From Candidatus Firestoneibacteriota bacterium (lineage in GTDB: Bacteria; JACRDZ01), in contig JACRDZ010000003.1 of the NCBI GenBank assembly GCA_016212735.1, positions 1-25,551 of the forward strand: a stretch of DNA of 25,551 nt. Reading direction: 5' to 3'. A model generated the notes under the pieces. The model saw only the letters and a program-made list of their open reading frames with translations. It was not told where the DNA came from and did not search any database. Positions 17,528-25,488 of the stretch are shown here, piece by piece; the stretch's first letter is position 1; the number at the start of each line of letters is the position of its first letter. The position numbers and the translations under genes are program-made.

Positions 17528-18592
17528 TCCTGATTGATCTTCACTTATTCCATAATCAAATCTTAGTTTCATCAAATAATCAGGAGGCAGACCGAATCTT
17601 AATCCATAGCCGTATGTTTTTTTTGCAGATTTAAAATTACTGTCTGTTATATCTCCCAGTTCAGCAAAAAGTACAAAACTAATATTTTTTATAATTGCTA
17701 AACGATATTCACCTTGTGTCAAATAAAACTTCTTACCGCGAAAACGGTTGTTGTAATATCCTCTGAGTTTCGCACCTCCTCCCAAATCATATCTGTAAAG
17801 ATAACATGGATCCCCGCCTGAATAACCACCTGAAAATCTTCCTGCAATTACGTTTTTCATAAAAATAGTCTTAAAATATCTTAAATCAATTTCCGTCTGC
17901 CAGAAATCTTTAATTTCTGTATCTGAACTAAATTGATCAGGCACAAATACTAAAGATAATTTCGAAAAATGCCCGTTTTTAGTGCTGAAAGCATTATCAC
18001 GTAAATCATATGATGTGCTTAATCCCACACCAAAATCGGTTTCTTTTTGATAAATATCTTTAGAAATATTCCCTGAAAAAGAATCATCTTCTTTATTACG
18101 TAAATCAAAAAAAACTCCTGTATAAACGTTTTTATATAATTTATAATCAATCCCTAATACTACGTTAGACGTTGACGCATTTATTTCTACAACATCTTCA
18201 ACTTTTGTATTATTTCCTTCTCCATAATAATTCCATGCAAAAGTTGATAAACTCGTTGATATTTTATAAATATATGGAGAGCTTCTCCATTTCTCATATG
18301 TTAATCCTATCGCATAATCAGATTTAGAAGTGCTCATTATTTCAGTTTCAAAATAAAATCCGGGTTGATTTTCTTTTTCTGTTGTAACAAAATATGCTCC
18401 TCCAAAAATAAATTTATCAGTTGGATTATAACCGAAAATTGGAGAAATAGATTTTATAAGATTATTTTTATTATTTGAAAGAACTAAGGATTCATTATTA
18501 ATATTTTCTTCTGCAATAATAAAAGAAGGGACTAAAAATAATATAATATTTATTAATAATATTAAAGAATGGAAATATTTTTTTTGCATCAT
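17498..18592 (-). CDS. BamA/TamA (Omp85)-like outer-membrane beta-barrel without POTRA
   Basis: 364 residues. A signal peptide spans about 1-27 (hydrophobic core, FIIA cleavage region). The rest is amphipathic beta-strand sequence of the surface-antigen (D15) barrel type. Key Omp85 features: YDLRDN...STKNGHF (195-209), L276-R-G-Y279 and R283-F-R-G286, the loop-6 substrate-folding motif, and a C-terminal Phe after alternating strand residues (FVIFGEVF), the beta-signal recognised by BAM. No POTRA domains fit in the ~20 residues before the barrel. The full-length Omp85 family inserts or exports proteins; short barrel-only members have unclear roles. It lies tail-to-tail with the M6 protease gene and divergent from the Kelch protein gene, both CFI-box proteins. 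The start could be the second of two consecutive ATGs, given the close GGGGAA. Confidence 0.85.
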   Translation of the reverse strand: MMQKKYFHSLILLINIILFLVPSFIIAEENINNESLVLSNNKNNLIKSISPIFGYNPTDKFIFGGAYFVTTEKENQPGFYFETEIMSTSKSDYAIGLTYEKWRSSPYIYKISTSLSTFAWNYYGEGNNTKVEDVVEINASTSNVVLGIDYKLYKNVYTGVFFDLRNKEDDSFSGNISKDIYQKETDFGVGLSTSYDLRDNAFSTKNGHFSKLSLVFVPDQFSSDTEIKDFWQTEIDLRYFKTIFMKNVIAGRFSGGYSGGDPCYLYRYDLGGGAKLRGYYNNRFRGKKFYLTQGEYRLAIIKNISFVLFAELGDITDSNFKSAKKTYGYGLRFGLPPDYLMKLRFDYGISEDQSGLFVIFGEVF

Positions 18593-18602
18593 TTCCCCAA
18601 TT

Positions 18603-18632
18603 AATAATATATTATCGTCAATAATATATTAT
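18603..18632. promoter_or_regulatory. Twin palindromes between divergent genes
   Basis: AATAATATATTAT occurs at 18603-18615 and again at 18620-18632, each containing the perfect 12-bp palindrome ATAATATATTAT, 17 nt apart centre to centre. They sit just upstream of the barrel gene start and before the promoter of the Kelch gene. Tandem palindromes there suggest operator sites, but the region is extremely AT-rich, so chance is possible. Confidence 0.35.
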
Positions 18633-18649
18633 TTTTATTTTTTTTAAAC

Positions 18650-18679
18650 TTGACAAGTATAGTATTTTATATCTAATAT
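18650..18679 (+). promoter_or_regulatory. Sigma-70-type promoter of the Kelch protein gene
   Basis: TTGACA (18650-18655), 18-nt spacer, TAATAT (18674-18679). The -35 is perfect and the -10 close to consensus. It lies about 80 nt before the ATG at 18758, leaving a leader that ends in AGGAGG (18744-18749). Confidence 0.6.
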
Positions 18680-18757
18680 TGCAAGTGCTTTCAAATATAG
18701 TATAAAGCTGAAATAAAATATGTTATTTAAGTGTATAACTAGTAGGAGGATTAATGT

Positions 18758-21700
18758 ATGCATACCAAAAATTTCCGTTTCAAAAGTACTATTTTTTTAG
18801 TTTTATCTATGTTTTTTCTGCTCTCTTTCTTTATTCTGCCGAATATAGTTTTTGCAGATGCTTCTTTTGTTAATGGACCTAATATGAATATAGCACGCAT
18901 GGGACATTTCAGCAGGACTTTACCTGACGGCCGTGTGATTTTATTCGGCGGACATGGAACTGGATTTGTATCGCTTAATACTGCTGAAGAATGGAATCCA
19001 AACACGAATACCTTCACTACATTATCAATGAATTACACACATGATGCAGGAGCAATTGCCAGACTCAATGATGGGCGTTATTTACTTGCAGGCGGATCTA
19101 AAAATCTAGGTGTAGAACCTGATGCAAATTATAATTATTCTGAAATTTATAATCCTTCAAATAACTCTTTTACTCCAACTTCAGGGAATATGACTTATCC
19201 AAGAACTGCCTGTAAAGCAGCTACATTAACAAGTGGTAAAGTGTTAATAGTTGGGGGATGGTGGTATGGTAATGTAACAAGTGCTGATTATGGAGAAATT
19301 TTTGATCCTGCTTACGGAACTTTCACAGCTACTAATCAAGTTATTACTCCCAGATCTCAACCTGTGGTTCTGCCCACAAACGATGGCAAAGCAGTGGTAT
19401 TTGGAGGTGGAAATCTTTTTGGTAGTATGTCTTATGAACAGGTTGAATTATATGATCCTGCAGGAAACTCTTTCAGCGTTCTTCAAAATAATTTGATTCC
19501 CGGGGAATCTGGCTGGTTTATTTATGATCAGTATGTAACACAAAACAGACAGCTTGCTGATGGTAAATATTTACTTTCAGCATATAATTCTTCAAGTGAA
19601 TATTTATTATTTACTTTTGATCCTGCTACAAAGCAATTTGCTAAATTCAATACCATCAATTCTTTTCCAAAGGGTACTATTGAAATGCTCTATTCTCCAA
19701 TAGTAGATAATAATAATGGCAAAGCATATATGCTGGGTATTAATGCTACTCTAAACCCATATCAGATTCGATTATGGTACATTGACATAACTTCTGGTAC
19801 GCTTACTAGTGATACAAATTATTATACATTACCTGCATCATATTACCCATTTATTTTAAGTCAGTCATTATTACAGGATGGTAGAATTTTTGCAACAGGC
19901 GGACATTCACAATCAGGGTATAATACTAATTTCAGTCCAATAAACAATACATTATTTATAACTCCTGCATCTATAACTCCTCCATCATTATTAAATAAAA
20001 ACTTGATTGTAAATGGAGATGCTGAAGCTGGTTCAGGTTCAACTGATGGTTATGCAATTGTAAATATTCCAAACTGGACTGTAAACGGGAATTTAAATGT
20101 TGTAAAATATAATGTTGGTGTTTTCCCTGGTTCAAATAGTCCCGGGCCAGAATCACGCGGCGCTAATTTTTTTGCAGGTGGACCGGATAATCCTACTTCA
20201 AATGCATCACAATTAATTGATGTATCCTCAGAGAAAAATAATATTGACTCTAGTATCGCAACATTTAAACTTTCCGGATTTTTAGGCGGATGGGAAAGTC
20301 AGGGTGATAATGCAGTTGTTACAGCATATTTTAAAAATGAATCTAACGTAAATATTGGGACATTTGCAATTGGACCTGTTACTAATACAGATCGAAATAA
20401 TATTACAGGATTATTGTATAAAGAAACGTCTGGTGGTGTTCCAGTTGGAACACGTAAGATAGAAATACAAATACAGACGGTACGTCAGGATGGTACTTAT
20501 AATGATGGATATATTGATAATCTTTCACTTGTTTTAGCGCTGCTTAAAAAACATACAATAACATCAACTGCAACTACAGGAGGAACTATAAATCCTCTTG
20601 GTTCTATACAAATTTATAATGGAGGAGAACAGAAATTTGATATGACACCAAATACAGACTATTTTCTTGCTGATGTATTGGTTGATAATGTTTCTGTTGG
20701 ACCTGTACCTTCTTATATATTTACCAATGTAACAGGTGATCATACAATACATGCTGTATTTGGTTATGGTGTTAATAATACAAATGGAGACTGGGCAGCG
20801 AAGAATGTAGTATTAAGTAATACTGTAGAAGCTGGATTAATGGTTAGAACAGGTGATATTGATAACCTTGGATTCGGCTGGCCGCAGGGATTCGATCCTT
20901 TTTCAGGTAATAGCACTCCTATTCACTCTTACCCATGGTCAGTTGATACAACTGATCCAGACGGGACAGACAGGATAATGGTTCCAACAAGTTATAATGG
21001 CAATCCGCCTAATGGACAGGATGGATATACATCATTAACTTCAAGACCAGGAAATAATGTACAAACTATTGTTTTAGATATGGGTTATGAACTCGCTCTT
21101 TATTATATTAATGAGGAAAAAGAAATAACTTCTGCAACTTTGCAGATGTTTGTAGATGATTTTCAAGCACAGTTATGGGGAGCTTCTTATGAGGTTTATA
21201 TAAACGGGGAAAAAGCTCCTTTTCTTGAAAATATAATAAATTCTCTGGAACAGACTGGACCTGTTGGGAAACTAATCAGTGTAAATATCCCTCAAGAATT
21301 TATAGAAGTAATTGCAACAAGTACAATAACAATTAAAATTGATGATACTACAACAGGAGCAGGAGATGGTTTTGCAATTGATTTTGTTAAACTCCTTATT
21401 AATCCAAAAACATATACACAAACAGGAACAATAACAGGTGTGGTAACTGATATTAATAACCAATCTCCAATTGAAGGAGCTCTTGTATCTATATCTGGGG
21501 CAGGAGATACATATACTGATGCTGCAGGAACTTATACTTTAACAGGTGTACCTGCTGGTCAGGTTGTTATTACAGTATCAAAAGAAGGATATGAAGAAGC
21601 AACGTCTGTAATTGATTTAATTGAAGGACAAACGGAAACCGCTAATTTTGAACTTGACTATGTAAAATTTGAAATAATAACTATTGCAGGAACAGGCGGT

Positions 21701-22330
21701 AGTATAGACCCTTCCGGCCCTGTAGAAATGAAATATGGAGAGAATCAGACATTCAATATTATACCGGATAATGGGTATCATGTTTCAGATGTTCTTATTG
21801 ATGGTATTTCAATAGGACCGGTTCTTGAATATACATTTACAAATGTAACTTCTAATCATACAATAGAAGCAACTTTTGAATCTGGTATAATGAATCATAA
21901 AATTTCAGCAACAGCAAGCCAGGGCGGCAGTATTAGTCCATCCGGAAATGTAACAGTACAACACGGCGCAAATCAGAAATTTGATATTACACCAAATAAT
22001 GGACATCATATAACAGATGTTATTGTTGATGGTGTATCAAAAGGAGCAATTAACACATATACATTCTCATCTGTTACTTCTGATCATTCAATAGAAGCAC
22101 GTTTTGCATCAGATTCTAACACTGGAGATACAGGAGACAAAAAAGACAAAAAAAGCGGTGGAATAAAAATATGCTTTATAACTAAAATATCTCAAAAATC
22201 TAATATAACACCATATACGAATAAACTAACTGATTTTAGAGATAAAGTTCTTATGTCAAACTCTATTGGAAAATTTATAACTAATTTCTACTATAAAATT
22301 TCACCGCAAATTACCGATTTTATAAAATAA
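18758..22330 (+). CDS. Secreted Kelch / InlB-repeat protein with CFI-box C-terminus
   Basis: 1190 residues. A signal peptide spans 1 to about 33 (cleavage near VFA/DA). Residues ~35-400 are Kelch-type propeller repeats (DGRVILFGG, DGRYLLAGG, SGKVLIVGG, DGKAVVFGG), resembling a galactose-oxidase-like propeller. A jelly-roll region covers ~410-595 (NLIVNGDAEAG... YIDNLSL). Divergent InlB B-type repeats lie at ~598-669, 970-1044 and 1045-1120. A further unassigned beta domain is at ~674-887 and a carboxypeptidase-regulatory-like domain (GVVTDINNQSPIEGALVSI) at ~890-967. A linker (KKDKKSGG) leads to a CFI-box domain, 1139-1190 (CFITK...DFRDKVLM...FYYKISP...DFIK). It is probably surface-exposed and binds glycan or protein, with no catalytic residues identified. 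AGGAGG supports the ATG at 18758; another ATG at 18754 is out of frame. Confidence 0.85.
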   Translation: MHTKNFRFKSTIFLVLSMFFLLSFFILPNIVFADASFVNGPNMNIARMGHFSRTLPDGRVILFGGHGTGFVSLNTAEEWNPNTNTFTTLSMNYTHDAGAIARLNDGRYLLAGGSKNLGVEPDANYNYSEIYNPSNNSFTPTSGNMTYPRTACKAATLTSGKVLIVGGWWYGNVTSADYGEIFDPAYGTFTATNQVITPRSQPVVLPTNDGKAVVFGGGNLFGSMSYEQVELYDPAGNSFSVLQNNLIPGESGWFIYDQYVTQNRQLADGKYLLSAYNSSSEYLLFTFDPATKQFAKFNTINSFPKGTIEMLYSPIVDNNNGKAYMLGINATLNPYQIRLWYIDITSGTLTSDTNYYTLPASYYPFILSQSLLQDGRIFATGGHSQSGYNTNFSPINNTLFITPASITPPSLLNKNLIVNGDAEAGSGSTDGYAIVNIPNWTVNGNLNVVKYNVGVFPGSNSPGPESRGANFFAGGPDNPTSNASQLIDVSSEKNNIDSSIATFKLSGFLGGWESQGDNAVVTAYFKNESNVNIGTFAIGPVTNTDRNNITGLLYKETSGGVPVGTRKIEIQIQTVRQDGTYNDGYIDNLSLVLALLKKHTITSTATTGGTINPLGSIQIYNGGEQKFDMTPNTDYFLADVLVDNVSVGPVPSYIFTNVTGDHTIHAVFGYGVNNTNGDWAAKNVVLSNTVEAGLMVRTGDIDNLGFGWPQGFDPFSGNSTPIHSYPWSVDTTDPDGTDRIMVPTSYNGNPPNGQDGYTSLTSRPGNNVQTIVLDMGYELALYYINEEKEITSATLQMFVDDFQAQLWGASYEVYINGEKAPFLENIINSLEQTGPVGKLISVNIPQEFIEVIATSTITIKIDDTTTGAGDGFAIDFVKLLINPKTYTQTGTITGVVTDINNQSPIEGALVSISGAGDTYTDAAGTYTLTGVPAGQVVITVSKEGYEEATSVIDLIEGQTETANFELDYVKFEIITIAGTGGSIDPSGPVEMKYGENQTFNIIPDNGYHVSDVLIDGISIGPVLEYTFTNVTSNHTIEATFESGIMNHKISATASQGGSISPSGNVTVQHGANQKFDITPNNGHHITDVIVDGVSKGAINTYTFSSVTSDHSIEARFASDSNTGDTGDKKDKKSGGIKICFITKISQKSNITPYTNKLTDFRDKVLMSNSIGKFITNFYYKISPQITDFIK

Positions 22331-24961
22331 TTAAAGGGGTTGAGAGTCTAGACATTTCAAATAATTGAAAGCTCCTGTCAGTGATAAACATGGCAGGAGC
22401 TTTTTTCTTGATAAAATAGTACTTACTTTATAATATAATTCAGCAATATCTCTGCCAATGAAATTATTAATAAGTACAGTATCCCGAAATCTGCAGAATA
22501 TTTTTAATTTATTTTCATGAGAAGATTCATACATAATACTTTTTATTAAACAAGCACCTTTTGATCCTTTTGAACTTGACGCTTTAGTTTTTAGGGTTGT
22601 AAAGCTCCATGTATAATTATCTGTCATTGGAATCCCTGACGAATTTTTTACTTCTTTAGATATAGTTGCTTTGTAAGTCATATTATATTCAAGCTTTGAT
22701 GACGGAGCAAATACTGCAGTTTTCCCATTTAAGTTTACTACACCTGGAACAATATTATTTAAATTATTTTTTAAAGTAAATGTGGATGCGTTAATTGTAG
22801 ACGTATCCATAGAATCAGAGAATAATACACTAATATTTGAACTTATATCTACACTTGCTGCATTATTTGAGGGAGTTGTCATAACAATTGAAGGAGGTAG
22901 TTTATTAGAAATTCCACTAGTTGTGAAACTAAAGATATAATCACCTGATATAGGATTATTTGCTAAATCTTTTATTCCTGTACTAATTATTACTGTATAA
23001 GTCGTGTTGCCTGTTAGATCTGATAATGGAGTAAATACTGCAACCGTTCCATTATAACTTACTGTGCCTGATAAATAATCATTTTCATTATATTTTAATA
23101 TAAAAGTATTTGTATTAATTGTGGATGCATTAATCTGCTCTGAAAATACAACTGCTATTTTTGTGTTTACAGATATATCTGCCGCATTATCAGATGGATT
23201 GGTCAGAATTATTTCTGGAGCTTCTGTATCCGGTGTGTCCCCGGTTGTAAAATTCCATGTATAGTCACCTGTCATTGGATTCCCAGCCAGATCTTTTACA
23301 CCTGTACTTAATGTTGCTGTATAATTCATGTTATACGCAAGATTTGATGATGGCGTAAACGATGCTGTAGCTCCTGTATATGTAACTGTGCCTGACACAG
23401 TATTATTTCCATTATCTTTTAATATAAAAGTGTTTGTGTCAATTGTAGATGCATTCATCAATTCTGAAAATGCCGCACTAATGCGTGTATTCACAGCCAC
23501 ACCAGTTGCGTTATTGGAAGGACTTGTCAAACTCACTGTTGGTGCTTCTGTATCCGTAGCTATTCCTGTTGTAAAGCTCCATATAAAGTCAGCAATCATT
23601 GGATTCCCTTCTGAATCCTTTACACCTGTTGTTAATGTTGCAGTATAAGTCATATTATATGAAAGATTTGATAATGGAGTAAATGAGGCTGTAGTTACAT
23701 TATAGTTAACTGTTCCTGATACAAAATTATTTCCATTGTCTTTTAAAGTAAATGTACTTGTATTAATTGTAAATGCATTAAGTGCTTCTGAAAAGATTGC
23801 GATAATACTCGTATTTATGGGAACACCGTCTGTTTTGTCAGACGGGCTTGCTAAAATCACTACCGGTGGAATTGTATCTCCATATGTATATTTAAGATTC
23901 CCATTGTCAAAATCATAATAAGCTATATGTACTTTACCTGCTGAATCCACAACTATAGAAGTATATTCCCCAACTCTTCCAGCACTATCAATAGTTGCTG
24001 TAACCCATGCACCTGAAGCATTCGTAGCATATTTAAGATCTTTATTTGCTGCATCATAATAGCTTATATGTGCTTTATTAACTGAATCAAGAGATAAAGA
24101 ACAATATTTACCTGCATCTGTTGAATTATCAACAGTTGTTATAACCCAGATACCAGAAGCATTTGTTGTATATTTCAAATCACCGTTTGATAAATCATAA
24201 TAACATATATGAATCTTATCATTTGGATCCGTTGTTATGGAACTATACCAGCCCACATTACTAGAGCTGTCAACAGTTGTTATAGCCCAATTACCAGAAG
24301 AATTTGTAGCATACTTTAGATAAAAGTTACTCATATCATAATAACTTATATGTATTTTATTTTTTGAATCAACTGTTATAGAAGTATACATACCAACATC
24401 TCCCGCTCTATCAACTGTTGTTGTGGTCCACGTACCGGATGTATCAGTAGCGTATATAAGATCCCCATATGTTAAATCATAGTAACTTATATGAATTTTA
24501 AAATTTGTATCTACAGCAATGGAAGTATATCCTCCTATATTTCCTGCACTATAGATATTATATGTTTTCCATGTACCTGAAACATCAGTTGCATATTTAA
24601 GACTGTAGATATTTCTATTATAGTAACTTATATAAACTTTATTATTTGAATCTATTGCGATTGATGTTCCCATTCCCACATCTACATTGGTGTCAACAGT
24701 TTTAATAACCCAGGTTCCTGAAGCATTTGTGGCATATTTAAGATTTTTATTTGTATCGTCATAATAACTGATATGCATTTTATTAGCTGAATCTTTGACC
24801 ATAGAAGCGTACATCCCGATATTCAACGCACTTTCAATTGTTGAAGTAAACCATGTAGTAGCATATGTTTTTTGCAAACATAAACTAAATAATAAAAACA
24901 TTACTAATAGAAGGGAGTTAATAATTTTGGAGTTAAAAATTTTTTCAATATTGATTTTCAT
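22331..24961 (-). CDS. Secreted seven-repeat propeller / Ig-like protein with altered CFI-box C-terminus
   Basis: 876 residues. A signal peptide spans 1 to about 34 (KTYA/TT). Residues ~35-360 are seven repeats of about 47 residues (pattern 'VD..G.YTSI.VDS.NKIHISYYD...LKYATNASGTW'), a likely seven-bladed propeller. Four SbsA/Big_5-type Ig-like domains follow (~365-790, each starting near 'PP.V...SPS.NA' and ending 'W.FTT'). A linker (SSSKGSKG) leads to a CFI-box-like domain from C804 (CLIKS...RFRDTVLI...LYYKVS). It departs from the family after residue ~845: the end is encoded by the terminator hairpin of the convergent gene. RBS AAGGAG is well placed. It is probably a secreted surface protein of unknown ligand. 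Confidence 0.83.
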   Translation of the reverse strand: MKINIEKIFNSKIINSLLLVMFLLFSLCLQKTYATTWFTSTIESALNIGMYASMVKDSANKMHISYYDDTNKNLKYATNASGTWVIKTVDTNVDVGMGTSIAIDSNNKVYISYYNRNIYSLKYATDVSGTWKTYNIYSAGNIGGYTSIAVDTNFKIHISYYDLTYGDLIYATDTSGTWTTTTVDRAGDVGMYTSITVDSKNKIHISYYDMSNFYLKYATNSSGNWAITTVDSSSNVGWYSSITTDPNDKIHICYYDLSNGDLKYTTNASGIWVITTVDNSTDAGKYCSLSLDSVNKAHISYYDAANKDLKYATNASGAWVTATIDSAGRVGEYTSIVVDSAGKVHIAYYDFDNGNLKYTYGDTIPPVVILASPSDKTDGVPINTSIIAIFSEALNAFTINTSTFTLKDNGNNFVSGTVNYNVTTASFTPLSNLSYNMTYTATLTTGVKDSEGNPMIADFIWSFTTGIATDTEAPTVSLTSPSNNATGVAVNTRISAAFSELMNASTIDTNTFILKDNGNNTVSGTVTYTGATASFTPSSNLAYNMNYTATLSTGVKDLAGNPMTGDYTWNFTTGDTPDTEAPEIILTNPSDNAADISVNTKIAVVFSEQINASTINTNTFILKYNENDYLSGTVSYNGTVAVFTPLSDLTGNTTYTVIISTGIKDLANNPISGDYIFSFTTSGISNKLPPSIVMTTPSNNAASVDISSNISVLFSDSMDTSTINASTFTLKNNLNNIVPGVVNLNGKTAVFAPSSKLEYNMTYKATISKEVKNSSGIPMTDNYTWSFTTLKTKASSSKGSKGACLIKSIMYESSHENKLKIFCRFRDTVLINNFIGRDIAELYYKVSTILSRKKLLPCLSLTGAFNYLKCLDSQPL
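22369..22406 (+). terminator. Rho-independent terminator of the Kelch protein gene
   Basis: AAGCTCCTG (22369-22377) pairs with CAGGAGCTT (22394-22402), extendable by three pairs (one G-U), and is followed by T6 (22401-22406). It lies 38 nt after the Kelch gene stop. The whole hairpin falls inside the 3' end of the opposite-strand gene. Confidence 0.9.
23885..24858 (-). repeat. Seven tandem ~141-bp coding repeats
   Basis: Seven in-frame copies of a ~47-residue unit form the N-terminal half of the 22331-24961 protein. Each has the core ISYYD, LKYATNASG-W and a GxYTSI segment. The constant length and seven copies fit a closed beta-propeller with one unit per blade. Confidence 0.8.
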
Positions 24962-25076
24962 GGCAGTTTTCTCCTTTTTTTATACATATTGAAAAGGGAT
25001 ATATTTAGACAAATTTAATAAATATTTATAAAAAAAGCAAGAAAATTTTATCCATTTTAAAATACGGGAATTTTTA

Positions 25077-25085
25077 TGTTACAAT
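25077..25085 (+). promoter_or_regulatory. Possible extended -10 promoter before the HD-gene remnant
   Basis: TG-T-TACAAT (25077-25085) is an extended -10 element with no clear -35. It precedes a palindrome (25088-25106) and points toward the RBS and ATG at 25168. Confidence 0.3.
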
Positions 25086-25087
25086 AT

Positions 25088-25106
25088 TAATAAATAATAT
25101 TTATTA
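25088..25106. repeat. 19-bp perfect palindrome between divergent genes
   Basis: TAATAAATA, central A, TATTTATTA. It lies midway between the divergent starts at 24961 and 25168, directly after the possible -10, a place suited to an operator. It could also be chance in AT-rich DNA. Confidence 0.35.
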
Positions 25107-25167
25107 TTTTATTACTTTCAGTAAGTTAACTAATTTTGTTTTACTTATTTTTTTTAGGAATAATTTT

Positions 25168-25296
25168 ATGGAAAGAAACAAGACAGTAAATCTGGGGAAG
25201 CTTATTCTCTCTCTTTCTGATGCTATGGATATTGCAATGCAAGTCCATATCTTGTTCAATATCAGCAAAGAACAGCTTTTATTGTGTAGAAATTAG
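25168..25296 (+). pseudogene. Decayed 5' end of an HD-domain phosphohydrolase gene
   Basis: ATG 25168 follows AGGAA (25156-25160) and reads MERNKTVNLGKLILSLSDAMDIA, which I recognise as the usual N-terminus of a family of HD/HD-GYP-type phosphohydrolases. The reading frame then leaves the family and stops at 25294. A tandem TGCAA duplication (25233-25237 and 25238-25242) explains this: removing one copy gives ASPYLVQYQQRTAFIV, the expected continuation, including the HQQR-like stretch. That frame meets TAG at 25287, where members carry Trp (TGG). No catalytic HD region is seen downstream. The remnant is thus frameshifted, nonsense-mutated and truncated. Confidence 0.65.
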
Positions 25297-25384
25297 AGAA
25301 AGTAAAAGGGTCACCTATTTAGATAAATGTCAAATTTGGACACACTTTTCCAGAAATTCCCAAAGATAATAAAACAAATAAAAA

Positions 25385-25488
25385 AGAGAAGAAAAAGAAA
25401 AGAGAAAAAAGGTAAAGAGTATGCCGATAATAATAGACGGTAAATGAGTAGTAGTTTCAAGACTTCTCTTCTTTTTCTTTTCTCTTTT
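25385..25488. repeat. Paired polypurine and polypyrimidine tracts
   Basis: A 24-nt A/G-only tract (25385-25408) and a 24-nt T/C-only tract (25465-25488) flank a 56-nt spacer. Read in the same direction they are exact base complements of each other. Because each is nearly mirror-symmetric they can also pair antiparallel with 2-nt bulges as a hairpin. The surrounding 25297-25551 holds no gene I can support. Confidence 0.6.

Noticed and set aside
23328..23648. 106-codon plus-strand open frame opposite the Ig-like repeats
   Set aside because: It is antisense to conserved repeated domains, has no RBS and only reflects the repeat periodicity.
25320..25370. Segment TGTCAAATTTGGACACAC as a possible insertion-sequence end
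   Set aside because: It resembles some IS ends I have seen, but no transposase, partner inverted repeat or target duplication is present in the window.
25327..25443. 38-codon Lys/Arg-rich open frame starting MSNLDTLF
   Set aside because: No RBS, its composition comes from the polypurine tract, and it has no recognisable family.
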